Origin: Xanthobacteraceae bacterium 501b
GTDB lineage: Bacteria; Pseudomonadota; Alphaproteobacteria; Rhizobiales; Xanthobacteraceae
NCBI GenBank assembly: GCA_000378025.1
Contig: KB899087.1
Location: 248,001-312,000 of the forward strand
Length of the DNA stretch: 64,000 nt
Direction of reading: 5' to 3'
Part shown: one piece after another, positions 33,272-42,585 of the stretch
How positions within the stretch are numbered: position 1 is the first letter of the stretch
How the letters are laid out: every line of letters starts with the position of its first letter
Made by a program: the position numbers and the translations under genes
Notes under the pieces: generated by a model
What the model was told of the DNA's origin: nothing
Database searches by the model: none
The model's input: the letters and a program-made list of their open reading frames with translations, nothing else

Positions 33272-34033
33272 ATGGCCGTCGCCAGCCTGAGCCCTGAGAT
33301 GAGCGCCGCCGAATGGCAGCAGCGGGTAGAACTCGCCGCCTGCTATCGCCTGCTCGCCCATTTCCGGATGACCGATCTCATCTACACCCATTGCACGGTG
33401 CGGGTGCCGGATGAGGCTGGGCGGTTCCTCATCAACCCCTATGGCCATCGCTGGGAGGAGATCACCGCCTCCTCGCTGGTGAAGATCGACGTGGACGGCA
33501 ACAAGGTCGGCGACAGTCCGCACCGGGTGAATCCGGCCGGCTTCACCATCCACTCCGCTGTGCACATGGCCCGGCACGACGCGGCCTGCGTCATCCACAC
33601 CCATACCCGCGCCGGCATGGCGGTGGCCTCGCTAAAAGAAGGCCTGCTGCCGCTCAACCAGATTGCGCTGCAATTCTATGGCCGGTTGGGCCTGCATGAC
33701 TATGAGGGCATCGCGCTCGATCTCGACGAGCGCGAGCGCATCATCGCCGATCTCGGCTCCTATTGCGGCCTGCTGCTACGCAATCACGGCCTGCTGACCG
33801 TTGGGCGCACCGTGGCCGAGGCGTTCAACCTGATGTTCTATCTGGAGCGCGCCTGCGAGGTGCAAGTGGCGACCCTCTCCATGGGTCGCGAGATCGTGCT
33901 GCCGCCGCGCGAGGTCTGCGAGAAGGTCGGCGCGCAGTACGACCAGATGAATTTCGACGATGGCGACCTTCAGCTCGAATGGGACGCGCATCTGCGCATG
34001 CTGGACGAGATCGATCCCTCCTATCGCACTTGA
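33272..34033 (+). CDS. Class II aldolase/adducin family protein
   Basis: A 253-residue zinc-dependent aldolase-fold protein. Metal ligands are expected in 'HTHTRAGMAVASLKEG' and 'LLRNHGLLTVG', with 'IHSAVHMARHDAACVIHTHT' before them. Members cleave or epimerise hydroxy-acid and sugar phosphates, or decarboxylate. The ATG at 33272 follows AGGAGA; an ATG at 33257 overlapping the previous stop is an alternative adding five residues. Confidence 0.82.
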   Translation: MAVASLSPEMSAAEWQQRVELAACYRLLAHFRMTDLIYTHCTVRVPDEAGRFLINPYGHRWEEITASSLVKIDVDGNKVGDSPHRVNPAGFTIHSAVHMARHDAACVIHTHTRAGMAVASLKEGLLPLNQIALQFYGRLGLHDYEGIALDLDERERIIADLGSYCGLLLRNHGLLTVGRTVAEAFNLMFYLERACEVQVATLSMGREIVLPPREVCEKVGAQYDQMNFDDGDLQLEWDAHLRMLDEIDPSYRT

Positions 34034-34079
34034 AGCCTTGAATGGATCAGCAAGATCCGAAAGCCCGGGAGAACCGCAC

Positions 34080-35165
34080 ATGAGCGCCGAAACCTACGCC
34101 GCCAGCAGCGGCATGTTCGATTGGACCCTGCCGGCCAGCGACTATTGCGATCCGGCCCTTTACCAGCGTGAGCGCAAGGAGATCTTCGCCCGCAACTGGA
34201 TGCTTTTCACCTGGTCGGAACGGCTGAAGCAGCCGGGCGACTATGTCTCTGGCACGCTGGCGGGCTTTCCCGTCTTCGTCATCCGCGACGATGAGGGTGT
34301 GGTCCGCGCGTTCCACAATGTCTGCCGCCATCGCGGCGCGCAGCTATTGGAGAAGGAGGAAGGCCACTGCGGCAAGCTGGTGGTCTGCCCCTATCACAGC
34401 TGGAGCTTCACCCGTGACGGCGCCCTGAACAAGGCGGTGGATTTCGGCGAGGGCATCAGCTTCGACCCGAAGGCGTGGGGGCTCTATGCCATCGATGCCG
34501 AGGAATGGCGCGGCCTCATCTTCCTGCGCCTCGAACGCGGCGGGGAGAGCCTCATCGAATGGCTTGGCCCGATCCACGACATGGCGGCGGACTATCCGCT
34601 GGAGCAGCAGCATTATTTCATGTCGAAAGACCGCGACTGCGCTGTCGACTGGAAAGTCTATGGCGAGAACTATCTCGAATGCTACCACTGCCGGACCATG
34701 CATCCGGGCTTGTGCCAGTCGATGGATATCGACAATTACCGGATCGACACCTATCCGAAGGACAAGTTCTTCCACCTGCACGCGCCCAAGCGCGATGGCG
34801 GGCTGACGCGGGGGCTTTATTTCTATCGTTTCCCCTTCCTCATGCTGAACCTCTACGACTGGGGCTCCTCCATCGCCACCGTCGAGCCGCTGGGGCCGGG
34901 GCGTATCCGGCACATCAACTGGTATTTCTTCAACGACGTTTCGCCTGACAAGGCGGAGGCGAACCGCCAGTCGGCCGAGTGGTCGGCGCAGATCGTCACC
35001 GAGGATCTCGACATCATCACCGGCGTGCAGCGCAACCTCGAGGCCGGCATCTACACGCGCGGTCCGCTCTCGCCGAAATACGAATACGCGGTGAAGGCCT
35101 TCCAGAACATGTGCCGCGACGGGCTCGAACCGAAGGCGCCGCTCCGCGGTGTCGCTGCCGAATAG
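34080..35165 (+). CDS. Rieske non-heme iron oxygenase, alpha subunit (CntA/GbcA-like)
   Basis: A 361-residue oxygenase. The Rieske [2Fe-2S] ligands are C82-R-H84 ('VCRHRG') and C103-P-Y-H106 ('CPYHSW'). The catalytic iron site is 'ENYLECYHCRTMHPG' with H203 and H208. The bridging residue three before H203 is E200, not the Asp of classic ring dioxygenases. Glu is the feature of carnitine, glycine betaine and similar quaternary-amine oxygenases. The reaction may therefore be an oxidative C-N cleavage. The ATG at 34080 was chosen over upstream starts lying inside the aldolase gene. No reductase gene is nearby. Confidence 0.87.
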   Translation: MSAETYAASSGMFDWTLPASDYCDPALYQRERKEIFARNWMLFTWSERLKQPGDYVSGTLAGFPVFVIRDDEGVVRAFHNVCRHRGAQLLEKEEGHCGKLVVCPYHSWSFTRDGALNKAVDFGEGISFDPKAWGLYAIDAEEWRGLIFLRLERGGESLIEWLGPIHDMAADYPLEQQHYFMSKDRDCAVDWKVYGENYLECYHCRTMHPGLCQSMDIDNYRIDTYPKDKFFHLHAPKRDGGLTRGLYFYRFPFLMLNLYDWGSSIATVEPLGPGRIRHINWYFFNDVSPDKAEANRQSAEWSAQIVTEDLDIITGVQRNLEAGIYTRGPLSPKYEYAVKAFQNMCRDGLEPKAPLRGVAAE

Positions 35166-35211
35166 TGCGTGCCGTCCGTCGGGCCGTGATCAGTCAGGTT
35201 GAGGTGAAGCG

Positions 35212-36837
35212 ATGAGTGCCGACATCACCGTAGGCAAGGTTTACGACGCGATCATCATCGGGGCGGGGCATAACGGGCTCGTCTGCGCGAACTATCTCGC
35301 CAAGGCGGGGCAGAGAGTGCTGGTGCTGGAGCGACGCGACGTTTTGGGTGGCGCTGCGGTTACGGAGGAGATCGCACCGGGCTTCCGGGCTTCAATCTTC
35401 TCCTATCTGATGAGCCTTCTTCACCCGCGCATCATTCGCGAGCTGGAGCTCAAAAAGCACGGGCTCGAAGTTCTGCCCTGCTCGGACATGGTCTCTCCGC
35501 TGGACGGGGAGGACTACATCCTGTTCTCCGACAATATCGCCAAGTCGCAGGCGAGCTTCGCCCGCTTCTCCCAGCACGATGCCGACATCTATCCCGAATT
35601 CGACCGCTATCTGAATGAGGCGGCCAACATCGTGCGCAAGCTGCTGTGGGAGACCCCGGTCGACCCGACCAAGCGCGACTGGCGCACCTTCAAGGATGGC
35701 GCCTCGCTTCTGTGGCGCCATCGCAAGATCGGGCGGAAGATGTACCGCATCGTCGACATGCTGACGATGAGTGCCTACGACTTCCTGCGCGAATGGTTCG
35801 ACGACGACCGCATCATGGCGGTGCTGGCCTATTACGCCTCGATCGGCACCTTTGCCGGGCCGAAAACCCCGGGCTCGGCCTATGTCATTATGCACCACAT
35901 CATGGGCGAGCATGAGGGCGCCGGCGGCTGGGGCTTCATCAAGGGCGGCATGGGGTCGATCACGCAGGCGCTGGCGGCCTCGGCGCGCGAGAAGGGTGTC
36001 GACATCGTCACCGGCGCGCCGATCAAGGAAGTGCGCATCCAGAACGGCCGCGCGACGGCGGTGTCGACCACGACCGGCGAGACCTACGCGGCGAAGACCA
36101 TCATCTCCAACGCCGACGCCAAGACCCTCTATCTCAACCTTGTCGGCGAACGGCACCTGCCGGAGGAGGTGGTGCGGGAGATAAAGGGCTACCGGACCTT
36201 CTCGACCGCCTTCAAGATGAACATCGCCTGCGAGCGCCCGCCGCAATACCGCATTCTGGACCGGGTGCGGCGCGAGGGGACGCTCGGCAGCTTCGACTAC
36301 CCCACTTACATGCACATCGCGCCCGACATCGACTATCTCGAACGCGCCTATGACGAGGCCAAGCATGGGTGGTACTCGTCCCGGCCCTTCATCACGCCTG
36401 TCGTGCCGACCATGGTCGACACGACGCTGGCGCCTCCGGGCAAGCACGTGGTCAACCTGTTCGGCGGCCACGCGCCCTACACGTTGAAGGGGGGCAACTG
36501 GGCTAGCGAGAAAGAGAACTTCCGCAAGACGGTGTTCGACACGATCGAGGACTATGCCCCCGGCTTCCGCGATGACGTTATCGAGGCGCAGCTGCTCGTC
36601 GCGCCTGACATTGAGAACATCGTCAACCTGCCGCAGGGCCACATCTTCCATGGCGAGCTCTCGACCGACCAGCTGTTCTTCCAGCGCCCGGTCTCGGGCT
36701 ATGCCGATTACCGCACGCCGGTGAAGGGGCTCTATATCTGCGGTTCCTCGATGCATCCCGGCGGCGGCGTCTCCGGCATTCCGGGCTTCAACGCCGCCCG
36801 CGAAGTTCTGCGCGACATCAAGGCGAAGCGGAACTGA
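35212..36837 (+). CDS. Phytoene-desaturase-like FAD oxidoreductase
   Basis: A 541-residue flavoprotein. The N-terminal FAD fold is 'YDAIIIGAGHNGLVCANYLAKAGQRVLVLERRDVLGGAA', and the C-terminal FAD motif is 'GLYICGSSMHPGGGVSGIPGFNAAREVL'. This is the NAD(P)/FAD-dependent group related to carotenoid desaturases and retinol saturase. No carotenoid genes are near, so it probably oxidises the operon's own substrate. It is the last gene of the operon; the aconitase fragment follows in the opposite direction. Confidence 0.85.
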   Translation: MSADITVGKVYDAIIIGAGHNGLVCANYLAKAGQRVLVLERRDVLGGAAVTEEIAPGFRASIFSYLMSLLHPRIIRELELKKHGLEVLPCSDMVSPLDGEDYILFSDNIAKSQASFARFSQHDADIYPEFDRYLNEAANIVRKLLWETPVDPTKRDWRTFKDGASLLWRHRKIGRKMYRIVDMLTMSAYDFLREWFDDDRIMAVLAYYASIGTFAGPKTPGSAYVIMHHIMGEHEGAGGWGFIKGGMGSITQALAASAREKGVDIVTGAPIKEVRIQNGRATAVSTTTGETYAAKTIISNADAKTLYLNLVGERHLPEEVVREIKGYRTFSTAFKMNIACERPPQYRILDRVRREGTLGSFDYPTYMHIAPDIDYLERAYDEAKHGWYSSRPFITPVVPTMVDTTLAPPGKHVVNLFGGHAPYTLKGGNWASEKENFRKTVFDTIEDYAPGFRDDVIEAQLLVAPDIENIVNLPQGHIFHGELSTDQLFFQRPVSGYADYRTPVKGLYICGSSMHPGGGVSGIPGFNAAREVLRDIKAKRN

Positions 36838-36949
36838 GAGCGTCGCTACGAGTTTCGGCGGCAGCGCCGCTTCTGGCTTTGCCTAGCCGGTGCGGCTGCC
36901 GGAAGATGGCCGTTGCTCGATGTTCCGGAAACCACGAGCCCGCCGTCGG

Positions 36950-37270
36950 TCAGACCGCTGAGCCGACCCTTGCCCAGAGCCTGCGTGCGACATAGGGCGG
37001 GATGCCGCCCGCCTTCAGATAGCCCATCTCGACGAGGGTATCGACGCGCAGCAAGGCGCGAAGCCGAGGCCGGTTCCGTCCGCCGGTGGAGAAGCATCGG
37101 GACGTGTTGGCGCGGCGCGAGGTCGGCCAGGGGGATGGGGAGCGACAGGCGCTCCATGCCGCCAATGCCGAGCGTGATACGGTCCACCCCTTCGGCGATT
37201 TCCGGTGGCAGCACGCCCATGCGGACGAGATTGGCCCGATGGATGCGCTCGAAGCTCTCGGCCAGGGGCG
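36950..37270 (-). pseudogene. Aconitase (AcnA-type) C-terminal fragment, frameshifted
   Basis: Read leftwards, one frame gives 'LAESFERIHRANLVRMGVLPPEIAEGV' (from about 37266), the conserved segment of the aconitase swivelling domain. About 140 bases later the match continues in a different frame as 'LLRVDTLVEMGYLKAGGIPPYVARRL' and stops at 36950, which mirrors the aconitase C-terminus ('RIDT..E..Y...GGIL.YV.R.L'). The N-terminal three quarters are absent, and the two parts need a frameshift. It is a remnant between two catabolic clusters. Confidence 0.75.
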
Positions 37271-37330
37271 GCTCTGGGCCATGCCGTCGCCCGGCGTCGG
37301 GTGGGTCATCTGCCCGTCACGGCGCTCGGC

Positions 37331-38116
37331 TTAATCCGATGACGCGCCGAAGGCCGCCCGCAGGCTCGCTGCGATGTCCGGCACCACCTGAGTCAGCACG
37401 GCCGCGCCCTTTTCCGCTGAGGCGGACTTCGCCGAGGACAGCACGCCGGTCGGCGGAATGGGGCGGGTGTCGAAGGGATAGACGTCATAGGGCGGGAAGT
37501 CGGCGGCGGGGTCGTCGGGGATCTTGTCCTGCCGGACCAGATCGGGTCGCACATGCAGCATGATCGAGGTTTCCATGACGGCGGCATGTTCCAGTTCCCA
37601 GCTGGGGAAGCCGTCGGGGAAGAGCACCGCCTCGGTCGTCTTGTTGATGAAATCCCAATAGCCGAGCTTGACGATCTTCACGTCGGTCCGGCCCAGCATC
37701 GCCTGATCGCGCAGGGCGAGGTCGGCGGCTTCCACCAGGAACCACGCATTCTCCATATGCCCGTCGAACAGCACGATCTTGCGCGCGCCATGGCGGACGA
37801 GTTCGTTGACGATGTTGCGCACGAGAGCGATGAACACGCTGGCGTCTAAGCTCAGCGTGCCGGGGAAATGGTTGCCACCGCCGGATTTCGGCTGCGACTT
37901 GTAGCCATAGCTCACCGCCGGGGCGACCATGCCGCCGATTTCCGCCGCCACCGCCTCGGCCACCGTGACGGGCAGGATCACGTCGGTCAGCAGCGGCAGA
38001 TGCGGGCCGTGCTGCTCCACCGAGCCGGTGGGCAGGAAGACGATGGGGTCTTCCTTCATCCGGTCGGCGAATTCATACCAGGTCATGTCGGCGATGCGGA
38101 CGGTGGGGGTGCTCAT
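37331..38116 (-). CDS. Creatininase family protein
   Basis: A 261-residue metal-dependent amidohydrolase of the creatininase fold. The start motif 'FLPTGSVEQHGPHLPLLTD' supplies metal ligands E34, H36 and D45. Further sites are 'GGGNHFPGTLS', 'IVLFDGHMENAWF' and 'ELEHAAVMETS'. Family members open creatinine or other cyclic and formyl amides. The ATG ending at 38116 has GGAG upstream. It follows the amidohydrolase gene by 20 bases in the same direction. Confidence 0.85.
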   Translation of the reverse strand: MSTPTVRIADMTWYEFADRMKEDPIVFLPTGSVEQHGPHLPLLTDVILPVTVAEAVAAEIGGMVAPAVSYGYKSQPKSGGGNHFPGTLSLDASVFIALVRNIVNELVRHGARKIVLFDGHMENAWFLVEAADLALRDQAMLGRTDVKIVKLGYWDFINKTTEAVLFPDGFPSWELEHAAVMETSIMLHVRPDLVRQDKIPDDPAADFPPYDVYPFDTRPIPPTGVLSSAKSASAEKGAAVLTQVVPDIAASLRAAFGASSD

Positions 38117-38136
38117 GGCGGGGGCTCCGTCGGGGG

Positions 38137-39654
38137 TCAGGCAGGCCACATGTCGCTGGTGCCGACCAGGCGGTGAATGCCGAGATCGACCTGGTTGCAG
38201 CGGCGGTGGATGGCATCAAAAGCCGGGGCGAAGGCGCGGTTCGCCGCCTCGACGCCGGAGTGATAGTCGTTGAAGGCCGGCATCAGCGACCGCAGCTCGG
38301 CCAGTAGCGCCTTCTCGTCGATCCTGGTCAGTTGGCCGTTCTCGACCACGATCTCGCCATTCACCATCACCTTCCCGATGGACGAGCCGTTCTCGCTGTA
38401 GACGAGGTGGTTGAGGATGTCGTGGAGCGGGGTGAAGCACACCGTGTCGAGATTGATCACCAGCAGGTCGGCCTTTTTGCCCGCTTCCAGCGAGCCGGTC
38501 TCGTGGCCGATCAGGGCGCTTTTCGCCCCCGCCAGCGTGCAGGCGTGCAGCACCTCGGCGGAGCTGAGCCACTGGGTGTAGTCGGGCGTCGTCACCTTGT
38601 GGATCAGGCCGCAGGCATGCATCACGTCGAACATGCGCGGCGTGTCGTTGGTGGAGATGCCGTCCGAGCCGAGCGCGACATTGACCCCGGCGCTGAGCAA
38701 CTGCCGCACCGGCGCGACGCCGGCGCCGAGCTTCTGGTTGGAGATGGTGTTGTGCACCACCGAGACACCGGCCTCGCCCATCAGGGCAATATCGTCCTCG
38801 CTCACCCACACGGAGTGCGCGATGGTCGTGCCGGGGTGCATCAGGCCGAGATCGGCCATGTAGCGCATCAGCGACTTGCCATACATCGCCGGGCCGGTGA
38901 CGCCCTGCACCTTGGTCTCCACGATATGGGTGTGGAACGGCACCTTCCATTCCAGCGCCAGCGCGTTCACCGCCTGCATCAGCTCCGGCGTGCAGCGCTG
39001 TGGGGCGGAAGGCGCCAGCATGAAGCGGATGCGCCCCGAGCGGTTATGGAACTGGGCGTAGGCCTCCTTGGCAAAGGCGAGATATTCATCCGTTGTCGGC
39101 GGGGTGAGCTTGGCGACTTCCGCCTGCAGCTCCGCCGACACATGCTCGCGCGAGAACGGTATGGAATCGAGGAAGTCGCGGTCCATCACATGGCCGGAGA
39201 CGGTGGCGCGGATGCCGGCATCGTCATAGGCCGATACCGCCGCGCCCAGCTGGGCGAGCGTCTGGCGCGGCGCCTCGAAGATGTCGTCGGTCAGGCAGGT
39301 GACGCCGGTCTTCAGCGATTCGATGGCGACCACCATGCTGCGCAGATAGATCATGCGTTCGCTCAGCGCCTTGGCGCCGAGGATCGGGTAGGCGTAGAGC
39401 ATCCACAATTCGAGCGGCAGGTTGTCGTAGCGGCTCTTGAACAGCGCTTCGCCGGAATGCAGATGCGCGTTGATGAGGCCGGGCATCACCAGTTTGCCCG
39501 TGCCGTCGATGACCGTGGCGCCTTCCGGCACTGGCAGGCCCGCGCCGATGGCCTTGATGCGGTCGCCCTCGACATGCACGTCGCCAAGGAAGGGTGTGCT
39601 GCCGTTCGGGCCGCCCATGGCGAGCACCGTGGCCCCGCGGATGAAGGTCGACAT
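38137..39654 (-). CDS. TRZ/ATZ-type amidohydrolase (deaminase-like)
   Basis: A 505-residue enzyme of the metal-dependent amidohydrolase superfamily (S-adenosylhomocysteine deaminase, chlorohydrolase and guanine deaminase relatives). Metal-site motifs are 'GLINAHLHSGE' (HxH), 'FHTHIVET', 'TIAHSVWVSEDD' and 'GSDGISTND'. It probably deaminates an N-heterocycle. The ATG ending at 39654 was chosen because the preceding codons ('MNSACLIYGVNA') have no family likeness. It belongs to the minus-strand module with a nucleobase-type deaminase and an importer. Confidence 0.85.
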   Translation of the reverse strand: MSTFIRGATVLAMGGPNGSTPFLGDVHVEGDRIKAIGAGLPVPEGATVIDGTGKLVMPGLINAHLHSGEALFKSRYDNLPLELWMLYAYPILGAKALSERMIYLRSMVVAIESLKTGVTCLTDDIFEAPRQTLAQLGAAVSAYDDAGIRATVSGHVMDRDFLDSIPFSREHVSAELQAEVAKLTPPTTDEYLAFAKEAYAQFHNRSGRIRFMLAPSAPQRCTPELMQAVNALALEWKVPFHTHIVETKVQGVTGPAMYGKSLMRYMADLGLMHPGTTIAHSVWVSEDDIALMGEAGVSVVHNTISNQKLGAGVAPVRQLLSAGVNVALGSDGISTNDTPRMFDVMHACGLIHKVTTPDYTQWLSSAEVLHACTLAGAKSALIGHETGSLEAGKKADLLVINLDTVCFTPLHDILNHLVYSENGSSIGKVMVNGEIVVENGQLTRIDEKALLAELRSLMPAFNDYHSGVEAANRAFAPAFDAIHRRCNQVDLGIHRLVGTSDMWPA

Positions 39655-39686
39655 CGCATTCACTCCATAAATCAGGCAGGCAGAAT

Positions 39687-40781
39687 TCACGCGGGTAGAA
39701 AGAACCCCTGTTGCGGCGACCAGCGGGCGACCACCGGCTGGCCGACCGCCAGCGGGGTGTTCTCCATCTCGTGCAGGGAGCGCTGGGCGTGCAGCTCGCC
39801 GCCGCCTTCGGTCTCCAGGAAGACGGTAACGGTGGAGCCGACGAATTCCACCGTGACGACGCGCGCCGCCACCTCATTGCCGCAGCCGGTGCCCGCGGCC
39901 GCGAGTTCGATCCGGTCGGCGGGAACCACCAGCGTGGCGGCGGCGCCGGTGACGATGCCGCCCTCCAGGGGGGAAGGCGCATGAACCGTCCCAACTGGGC
40001 CGGCGAGGGCGATCGAGCCATCGTCCTCGACGCGCGCCGTGCCGGTGAAGATGTTGTTGCCGCCGACGAATTCGGCGACAAATCGGTTGGCGGCGCGGCG
40101 GTGGATCTCGCGCGGCGCGCCGATCTGCTGGATGCGCCCCTCATTCATGATCACCACCCGGTCGGCCATGGCGAAGGCTTCGGAATGGCTGTGGGTGACG
40201 CAGATGAAAGTGATGCCCAGCTCACGGTGCAGCCGCACCAGCTCCGACTGCATCCGCACCCGCAGATGCGGGTCGAGCGCGGAAAGCGGCTCGTCGAGCA
40301 GCAGCATTTCCGGCTCCAGCGCCAGCGCTCGGGCGAGTGCGACGCGCTGGCGCTGGCCGCCGGAGAGTTGGTCGACGCCGCGCTCGGCAAAGCCGGCAAT
40401 GCCGAGCCGCTCCATCCACTCTTCCGCCTTCTTGCGGCGCTCGGGCGCCGGCAGGCGGCGCTGCTTGAGGCCGAATTCGACGTTCTTGCGCACGGAGAGG
40501 AAGGGGAACAGCGCGTAGCTCTGCCACACCAGCGGCGCGTCGCGCTCCCAGGGCGCGTCCTCGTTGAGGCGCCGGCCCCAGAGGCGGATTTCGCCCGAGG
40601 TCGGCTGGTCGAGGCCGGCGATCATCCGCAGCGTCGTGGTTTTACCGCAGCCGGAGGGGCCCATCAGCGCGATGAACTCGCCCTTGTCGATGGTGAAGGA
40701 GACTTCGGCCACGGCGGCGTGGTTGCCATAATGCTTGGCGACACGGTCGAGCTCGATCATGGGAGTGGCCATGCGCGTCAT
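39687..40781 (-). CDS. ABC transporter ATP-binding protein (PotA type)
   Basis: A 364-residue ATPase. It has Walker A 'GPSGCGKTT', signature 'LSGGQRQRVALARAL', Walker B 'MLLLDEPLSALDPHL' and a C-terminal TOBE part. The start ATG (40779-40781) overlaps the preceding permease stop as ATGA; a second Met lies three codons on. Upstream readings are antiphase to the permease gene. It is the energy unit of the second polyamine-type importer. Confidence 0.88.
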   Translation of the reverse strand: MTRMATPMIELDRVAKHYGNHAAVAEVSFTIDKGEFIALMGPSGCGKTTTLRMIAGLDQPTSGEIRLWGRRLNEDAPWERDAPLVWQSYALFPFLSVRKNVEFGLKQRRLPAPERRKKAEEWMERLGIAGFAERGVDQLSGGQRQRVALARALALEPEMLLLDEPLSALDPHLRVRMQSELVRLHRELGITFICVTHSHSEAFAMADRVVIMNEGRIQQIGAPREIHRRAANRFVAEFVGGNNIFTGTARVEDDGSIALAGPVGTVHAPSPLEGGIVTGAAATLVVPADRIELAAAGTGCGNEVAARVVTVEFVGSTVTVFLETEGGGELHAQRSLHEMENTPLAVGQPVVARWSPQQGFFLPA

Positions 40782-41584
40782 CCTTTCTTCCGGGCGGCGC
40801 GGCCGGACATGCGTCCGAGCAGCAATTGGGCGAGCACGACGAGGGTGATGCTGACGCCGAAGACGATGGCACCGATGGCGTTGATGCGCGGGCTGACCTG
40901 CCCCTGCAGCATGGCAAGCACGCGCACCGGCAGCGTCTCGTTCACGCCCGAGACGAACCAGGCGATCATGAACTCGTCGAAGGAGACGGCGGCGGTGAGG
41001 AAGATCGCGGCGAGTATCGCGGGCGTGCAGAACGGCACGATCACGCCGAACATGGTGGCCCAAGGCGAGGCGCCGAGATTCCACGCCGCGCGCTCGATGT
41101 CGGGGTCGAGATCGGCGAGCCGCATCCGCACCAGCGCCATGGCGAAGGGCGTGCTCAGCACCACATGGCCGACGATGATGCCCTGGAGCGTCCCCGACAG
41201 GCCGACCCGCCCCTCGAAGGTGAGCAATGCCACGCCGAGAATGACCACCGGCACGGTCGGCGGCAGGGCGGCCAGGGCGAGATAGACCGACTTGCCGAGG
41301 AAACGGTAGCGATAGTCGATATAGGCGGCGGAGAAGCCGAGGAAGGTGGCGATGACGCAGGTGACGCCAGCGACGATCAGGCTGTTGATTAGCCCGCGCT
41401 GGATCGTCGCGTCGGCGAAGATCGCCTCATACCATTGCAGGCTGAACCCGCCCCAGGGCAGGCTGGGGAAGCGGTCGGCATTGAACGAGAACACGATGGT
41501 CGAGACGATGGGCGCGAAGATGAACGCGAACACCAGGACCGTATAGGCGACCAGAAGGAGGCGGCGGAGCGCGGCCATGCTCAT
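40778..41584 (-). CDS. ABC transporter permease (PotC type)
   Basis: A 268-residue permease with six helices and the coupling loop 'LDPDIERAAWNLGASPWATMFGVIVPFCTPAILAAIFLTA'. Its ATG overlaps the stop of the PotB-type gene (ATGA), and its own stop overlaps the ATPase start. The tight packing shows one transcript. Confidence 0.88.
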   Translation of the reverse strand: MSMAALRRLLLVAYTVLVFAFIFAPIVSTIVFSFNADRFPSLPWGGFSLQWYEAIFADATIQRGLINSLIVAGVTCVIATFLGFSAAYIDYRYRFLGKSVYLALAALPPTVPVVILGVALLTFEGRVGLSGTLQGIIVGHVVLSTPFAMALVRMRLADLDPDIERAAWNLGASPWATMFGVIVPFCTPAILAAIFLTAAVSFDEFMIAWFVSGVNETLPVRVLAMLQGQVSPRINAIGAIVFGVSITLVVLAQLLLGRMSGRAARKKG

Positions 41585-42489
41585 GCCCTTTCCTTCCGCC
41601 GGCCATAGGCGAGGCCGATCATGACCAGCATCACCACCATCAACGTCATGATCATCATCACCGCCACCACCGAGGCGCGCGGCCAGTTGTTTCCGGATTT
41701 CACCTGGTCGGCGATGAGGATGCTGAGCGTGGGCGGCCTGGAGCCGCCGAGATAGGTCGGTGCCACATAGTCGCCAAAGGCCAGTACGAAGGCGAAGGTG
41801 CCGGCGACGATCAGCCCGATGCGGGCCGAGGGGATGATCACCGTCCCTATGGTGCGCAGCCGGCCGCAGCCGAGATTATGCGCCGCTTCGATCAGGATGC
41901 GCGGCACATTGGCGAGGGCGAAGGTCTGCAGCAGCACCACCAGCGGCAAAGTGAGCACGAGATAGCCCACCACCGTGCCGGTCGGGGTGTTCAGCACCTG
42001 CAGCGGCCCGAGCCCAAGCGGCACCAGCACGGTGTTGATGATACCCTGCGGGCTGAAGAAGATCTGGGTGGAATAGATCCGGACGGGATAGCTGGTGAAG
42101 AACGGCACCACCAGCATGAAGATCATGAAGCGCCGCGTCGCCGGGCTGACCTTGTAGGCGAGCGTATAGGCGGCCGGGAAGGCCGCCACGCTGGCGATCA
42201 ACGCCGTCAGGGCCGAGAGCCAGAAGGTGTAGACATAGGCGTTGCGGAAGAAGCCGGCGTTGAGGATGAACGTCCAGTTGGCCAGCGTCGCGTCGGGCGT
42301 CAGGCGGAAACTCTTCACCGACCAGAACGTCATGGCGACCAGGAAGCCGAGCGGCACCAGGAAGAACGCGGCCTGCCAAAGCACCGGCGGCGCGCCCCAG
42401 AACACGGCAAAGCGTGCCCCCGTGGCGCGTCGCGACGTGGCTTTGAGGGGAGTAGGTCCGGTGGCCGGCGCGGGCAAAGGTTCGCTCAT
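41581..42489 (-). CDS. ABC transporter permease (PotB type)
   Basis: A 302-residue permease with a basic cytoplasmic N-terminus of about 30 residues before the first helix. The coupling loop is 'ANVPRILIEAAHNLGCGRLRTIGTVIIPSARIGLIVAGTFAFV'. It follows the binding-protein gene by 96 bases and overlaps the next permease by four. Confidence 0.88.
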   Translation of the reverse strand: MSEPLPAPATGPTPLKATSRRATGARFAVFWGAPPVLWQAAFFLVPLGFLVAMTFWSVKSFRLTPDATLANWTFILNAGFFRNAYVYTFWLSALTALIASVAAFPAAYTLAYKVSPATRRFMIFMLVVPFFTSYPVRIYSTQIFFSPQGIINTVLVPLGLGPLQVLNTPTGTVVGYLVLTLPLVVLLQTFALANVPRILIEAAHNLGCGRLRTIGTVIIPSARIGLIVAGTFAFVLAFGDYVAPTYLGGSRPPTLSILIADQVKSGNNWPRASVVAVMMIMTLMVVMLVMIGLAYGRRKERA

Positions 42490-42585
42490 GAAGCCTTCGG
42501 GTCAGGTACGGAGAGACGAGGCGGGCGGTCACCGCGGACGATCACCGGCAGGCGACGCGGGGCCGCCTGCCGGATGGCGCGCGGG

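Noticed and set aside
39711-41285. 524-residue plus-strand ORF
   Set aside because: Antisense to the PotA/PotC-type genes, which have complete motifs.
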